Assembly: GCA_017503105.1 (NCBI GenBank)
Contig: JAFVTS010000021.1
Location: forward strand, 1 to 48,732
Direction of reading: 5' to 3'
Origin: Clostridia bacterium
GTDB taxonomy: Bacteria > Bacillota > Clostridia > Oscillospirales > CAG-272
Length of the DNA: 48,732 bases
The position numbers were made by a program, and so were the translations under genes. Of this stretch, positions 46,795 through 48,732 are shown one piece after another; position 1 is the first letter of the stretch, and each line of letters begins with the position of its first letter. The notes under the pieces were generated by a model. It searched no databases. It saw nothing but the letters and a program-made list of their open reading frames with translations, and was not told the origin of the DNA.

Positions 46795-46948
46795 ACAGCT
46801 CCTCCCGGTGCTACGCTGTGCAGCGAAAGCGGCATACGTAGCTAAACATTTTTCTTCTCACTTTTAGTGAGCCGAAGAAACAAATCCCTTTATACCCCTT
46901 GTGCTGATTGCATCCCATTAGGCGTACAATATCTGACTTGTGGGGGTG

Positions 46949-47063
46949 AAGCGGCACGGAAGCCAAGGTTCGTGTTCGTGTTGGAACGACCATTGTTGCC
47001 GTTGACGTAGAAAAGACCGGCGTTGGACGAGTTCGTCCAGTTGCCGCCGCAGTAGAAAGACCG
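46949..47063 (-). repeat. DGR template repeat (TR)
   Basis: This 115-bp non-coding segment lies between avd and the reverse transcriptase gene. It aligns without gaps to 47630-47744 (constant offset of 681). On the coding (minus) strand its adenines are concentrated in AAC/AAT codons, and its in-frame reading is Asn-rich (FYCGGNWTNSSNAGLFYVNG). 18 of its 23 adenines differ in VR; none of the 92 non-adenine positions differs. The 154-bp spacer up to the reverse transcriptase probably belongs to the structured template RNA. Confidence 0.96.
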
Positions 47064-47077
47064 TGATGATTTGTTCC

Positions 47078-47434
47078 TTATGTTTTGGGGTCGCCGTGGA
47101 CGGTTTTCAGCCACCCTCCCAACATCTTGCCTATTTCCACAACCATCGCGCTCCACACCTCATATTTTTTGAGAGGCAGAAAGCCGAGATCGTGAGATAA
47201 GCGCAGGTATGCTTTGAGTTTCATTATCTCTACATCGAGGTCTTGCAGAGTGGTCTTTTTGTAGTACTTCTTTTGAGCCTCGATACACCGTTCAAGCATA
47301 ACGTCCATACAACGCTTGATATCGGTTGCGAGAGCGAATTTCTCTGATTTGGGGAATTGGGCGAGCGCGAGATATCCATACTCCATCATATCAAATATCT
47401 TTTGGAGTAGCTTCAATTCTTCTGCCATACCCAA
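47078..47434 (-). CDS. avd: Avd accessory protein of the DGR
   Basis: This 118-residue all-helical protein contains ALAQFPKSEKFALATDIKRC and LKAYLRLSHDLGFLPLKKYE, which match the four-helix-bundle accessory variability determinant (S23-like) family. Avd pentamers bind the reverse transcriptase and the template RNA and are required for cDNA synthesis. It ends 14 bp before TR. The order target-avd-TR-RT on one strand is the classical DGR arrangement. Confidence 0.92.
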   Translation of the reverse strand: MGMAEELKLLQKIFDMMEYGYLALAQFPKSEKFALATDIKRCMDVMLERCIEAQKKYYKKTTLQDLDVEIMKLKAYLRLSHDLGFLPLKKYEVWSAMVVEIGKMLGGWLKTVHGDPKT

Positions 47435-47573
47435 TCCTCCCGAAAACTTGCGCTCCTTGCTATTATAGCAGATGTTGAGAGGGTTTGCAGGCTATTGTTG
47501 AAAAATAACGAAATACGTTATTTTATAAAAAATCGACGCTCCGCTTCGCTTCGCTCAGCGGACTTGGGAGCGA

Positions 47574-47593
47574 GGCTCCGCTACCGCGGAGCC
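47574..47593 (-). promoter_or_regulatory. DGR target-site hairpin with GRNA-type loop
   Basis: GGCTCCGC and GCGGAGCC are perfect 8-bp arms with a 4-nt loop reading GGTA on the coding (minus) strand. This matches the GRNA loop rule for hairpins next to variable repeats that promote mutagenic homing. It lies 36 nt beyond the VR and 13 nt beyond the target stop codon. A further GC-rich stem followed by T residues (about 47531-47570) may end the target transcript. Confidence 0.8.
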
Positions 47594-47606
47594 AAGCAGA
47601 ACACAG

Positions 47607-48710
47607 TTAAGCAGTAGGCAGTTCAACAAAAGCGGCACGGAAGCCAAGGCCCGTGCTCGTGCGGGAACGACCATGGCGGCCGAGGACGCAGAAAAGACCG
47701 GCGACGGACGAGGACGCCCAGTCGCCGCCGCAGCAGAAAGACCGTTCTGCGTTTGCATTGTTGCAATAAAAACGGTCACTTTTGTATGCGGCGTCCTCAA
47801 CGCCATCGAGTTTCAGAAAACCGAGAGCGCGAAGAATGTTCATAGCGGCTTCGCATACAGTTTCTTCGCACGTCGTGCTTGCGAACGATGCATCGCGGTA
47901 TGTATCCACCGCATCGGTGATTGTGCCGGTGATCCATTTCCACTTATTATCCACTCTGTCGAGCTTCAAACTGTTGGGAGTTGTGCCGGTGCCGTTGGGA
48001 GCGATGAGGGCGCCCGTGGTACCATCAATCGCATACCACAAAGAAGATGTCGCGCTCTGGCTGTTGTCGGGGTCTGCAGCATCATTGCCGAAGGTCTCGC
48101 CGTCGTGCGAAATGACCTGCAATTCTCCGTAAACAATACGAATACCGCCAACCCATTCGTTGACGTTTCCGTTCATATCCCAAATGCCGTCGGGGGAATT
48201 GTTGTGCGACCAAGTGAGAGGTCCTGTGCCCGTAGCTACGCGAGCGATGTTACCGCTTTCGTAATACGTGGGGATTGCTTTCATAACACTCTCGGAATGG
48301 TCCTTGCCGTAGTTGTTGTTGCCGTTCGGGAGGAAGCCATTCTTCAAGCACCAAAGAGCAATCGCCATCCATTCAAGGCGCGTCTGCAAATGCCATCCTT
48401 CGCCCTTGTTTGCGCAATTTGTAATTGCGGTATCAAGGCTGATTGCGCATTTGGGATCCTGCCCTGCGAGAGAGTAAGCACGACTGTTCTGAACGATGTT
48501 CTGATACTTGGAGAAATAGATTGCATCTACCTCCCTGCCGTTGATGATGAACGCGGGGAAAGTTTCGGTAGAGGTGCCGATGCCGAGGTCTGCCCAAGTA
48601 CACTTGGGGATTTTGACCATAACAGAGGGCATTCCCTTATCGTCAACGATCATTTCATTGCTCGGGCAAACTGCCTTAAGAGCGATATTTGCAACGTCAA
48701 AGTTATTCAT
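47607..48710 (-). CDS. DGR target protein with C-type-lectin/FGE-sulfatase fold
   Basis: This 367-residue protein has a formylglycine-generating-enzyme-like C-type lectin fold. GWHLQTRLEWMAIALWC near residues 104-120, WDMNGNVNEWVGG near 175-187 and a C-terminal GLGFRAAF are the typical segments. Residues about 323-361 are encoded by the variable repeat. In the present version 12 residues differ from the template: Tyr to Cys twice, Thr to Ala, and Asn to Asp, Ser, Val, Leu, Arg, His or Gly. There is no signal peptide, as expected for a phage structural or receptor-binding protein. The RBS AAGGAG sits at 48719. The product probably binds variable ligands on host cells. Confidence 0.92.
   Translation of the reverse strand: MNNFDVANIALKAVCPSNEMIVDDKGMPSVMVKIPKCTWADLGIGTSTETFPAFIINGREVDAIYFSKYQNIVQNSRAYSLAGQDPKCAISLDTAITNCANKGEGWHLQTRLEWMAIALWCLKNGFLPNGNNNYGKDHSESVMKAIPTYYESGNIARVATGTGPLTWSHNNSPDGIWDMNGNVNEWVGGIRIVYGELQVISHDGETFGNDAADPDNSQSATSSLWYAIDGTTGALIAPNGTGTTPNSLKLDRVDNKWKWITGTITDAVDTYRDASFASTTCEETVCEAAMNILRALGFLKLDGVEDAAYKSDRFYCNNANAERSFCCGGDWASSSVAGLFCVLGRHGRSRTSTGLGFRAAFVELPTA
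47630..47744 (-). repeat. DGR variable repeat (VR), 3' end of the target gene
   Basis: This is the copy of the TR at 46949-47063 inside the target gene, ending 23 bp before the last base of the stop codon. The last 20 bp (toward the stop) are invariant and correspond to the initiation-of-homing side. Substitutions occur only where TR has A: A to G, C or T in the coding sense. They change 12 codons without a stop or frameshift. Confidence 0.96.
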
Positions 48711-48732
48711 ACCTTTTCTCCTTTACACCGCC

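Noticed and set aside
46890-47156. An open reading frame across TR that looks like the end of the target protein
   Set aside because: It is the template repeat read in frame. It has no RBS, overlaps the end of avd, and its likeness to the target is explained by TR/VR homology.
47435-47606. A second variable repeat or extra target gene between avd and the target
   Set aside because: No further stretch matches TR; the segment holds only hairpins and A/T-rich sequence.

Overview
The window looks like a chromosomal segment of an anaerobic, gut-type Firmicute of class Clostridia. The evidence is a moderate GC content, Gram-positive style Shine-Dalgarno sequences and strong TTGACA/TATAAT promoters, lipoprotein signals, BspA-like surface repeats, a B12-dependent methionine synthase with a separate activation subunit, and a glycyl-radical-enzyme (GRE) microcompartment. 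I cannot place it to genus from sequence alone.

Layout. 1-1290: a tRNA-Val/Asp/Gly operon embedded among four near-identical copies of a roughly 185-nt, heavily folded repeat. 1308-8000: a secreted-type amidase-like protein, a stand-alone GMP synthase catalytic subunit (no glutaminase half), a GH106-like glycosidase, a metallo-beta-lactamase-fold hydrolase and a CocE/S15-type hydrolase. 8054-15533: an IclR-controlled glycan module (SGNH hydrolase, GH2 enzyme, IclR regulator, GH38 alpha-mannosidase), with a palindromic operator between divergent promoters. 15651-19547: a fused ABC ATPase/FtsX-type permease, a small lipoprotein and an XRE regulator.

19684-33593 (minus strand) is one co-directional bacterial microcompartment (BMC) locus. 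From upstream to downstream it encodes an RpiR regulator, a class II (fuculose/rhamnulose-phosphate type) aldolase, a PduP-like aldehyde dehydrogenase, a zinc alcohol dehydrogenase, four BMC-H shell proteins, PduL, an EutN vertex protein, a PduS-like Fe-S flavoprotein, a PduT-like BMC-T, a GRE diol dehydratase, its radical SAM activase, EutS/PduU, EutP/PduV, a ParA-type ATPase and a short basic disordered protein. Encapsulation-peptide-like helices are visible on the aldolase, aldehyde dehydrogenase, alcohol dehydrogenase and PduL. The inferred pathway is deoxysugar phosphate to lactaldehyde, then 1,2-propanediol, then propionaldehyde, which is split to propanol and propionyl-phosphate (the GRM5-like type). 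The ParA pair is translationally coupled to the BMC operon, so it is a good candidate for a McdAB-like positioning system.

34046-38174 encodes a large lipoprotein with Cys-rich and BspA/LRR_5 repeats plus two small downstream genes. 38175-38890 is non-coding and carries mobile-repeat-like sequence. 38892-41872 encodes the methionine synthase pair. tRNA-Glu lies at 42128-42202.

42304-48732 looks like part of a prophage or phage-derived element. It has divergent promoters with matched operators, small early-type genes on the plus strand, then a holin-like protein and a coiled-coil membrane protein on the minus strand. It ends in a complete diversity-generating retroelement (DGR): reverse transcriptase, template repeat, avd accessory gene, a GRNA-loop hairpin, and a C-type-lectin/FGE-fold target gene with its variable repeat. 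By direct comparison TR and VR (115 bp each) differ at 18 positions. All 18 are adenines in the template on the coding strand, and none of the 92 other positions differs. This is the clearest special system in the window, followed by the BMC-linked ParA pair.
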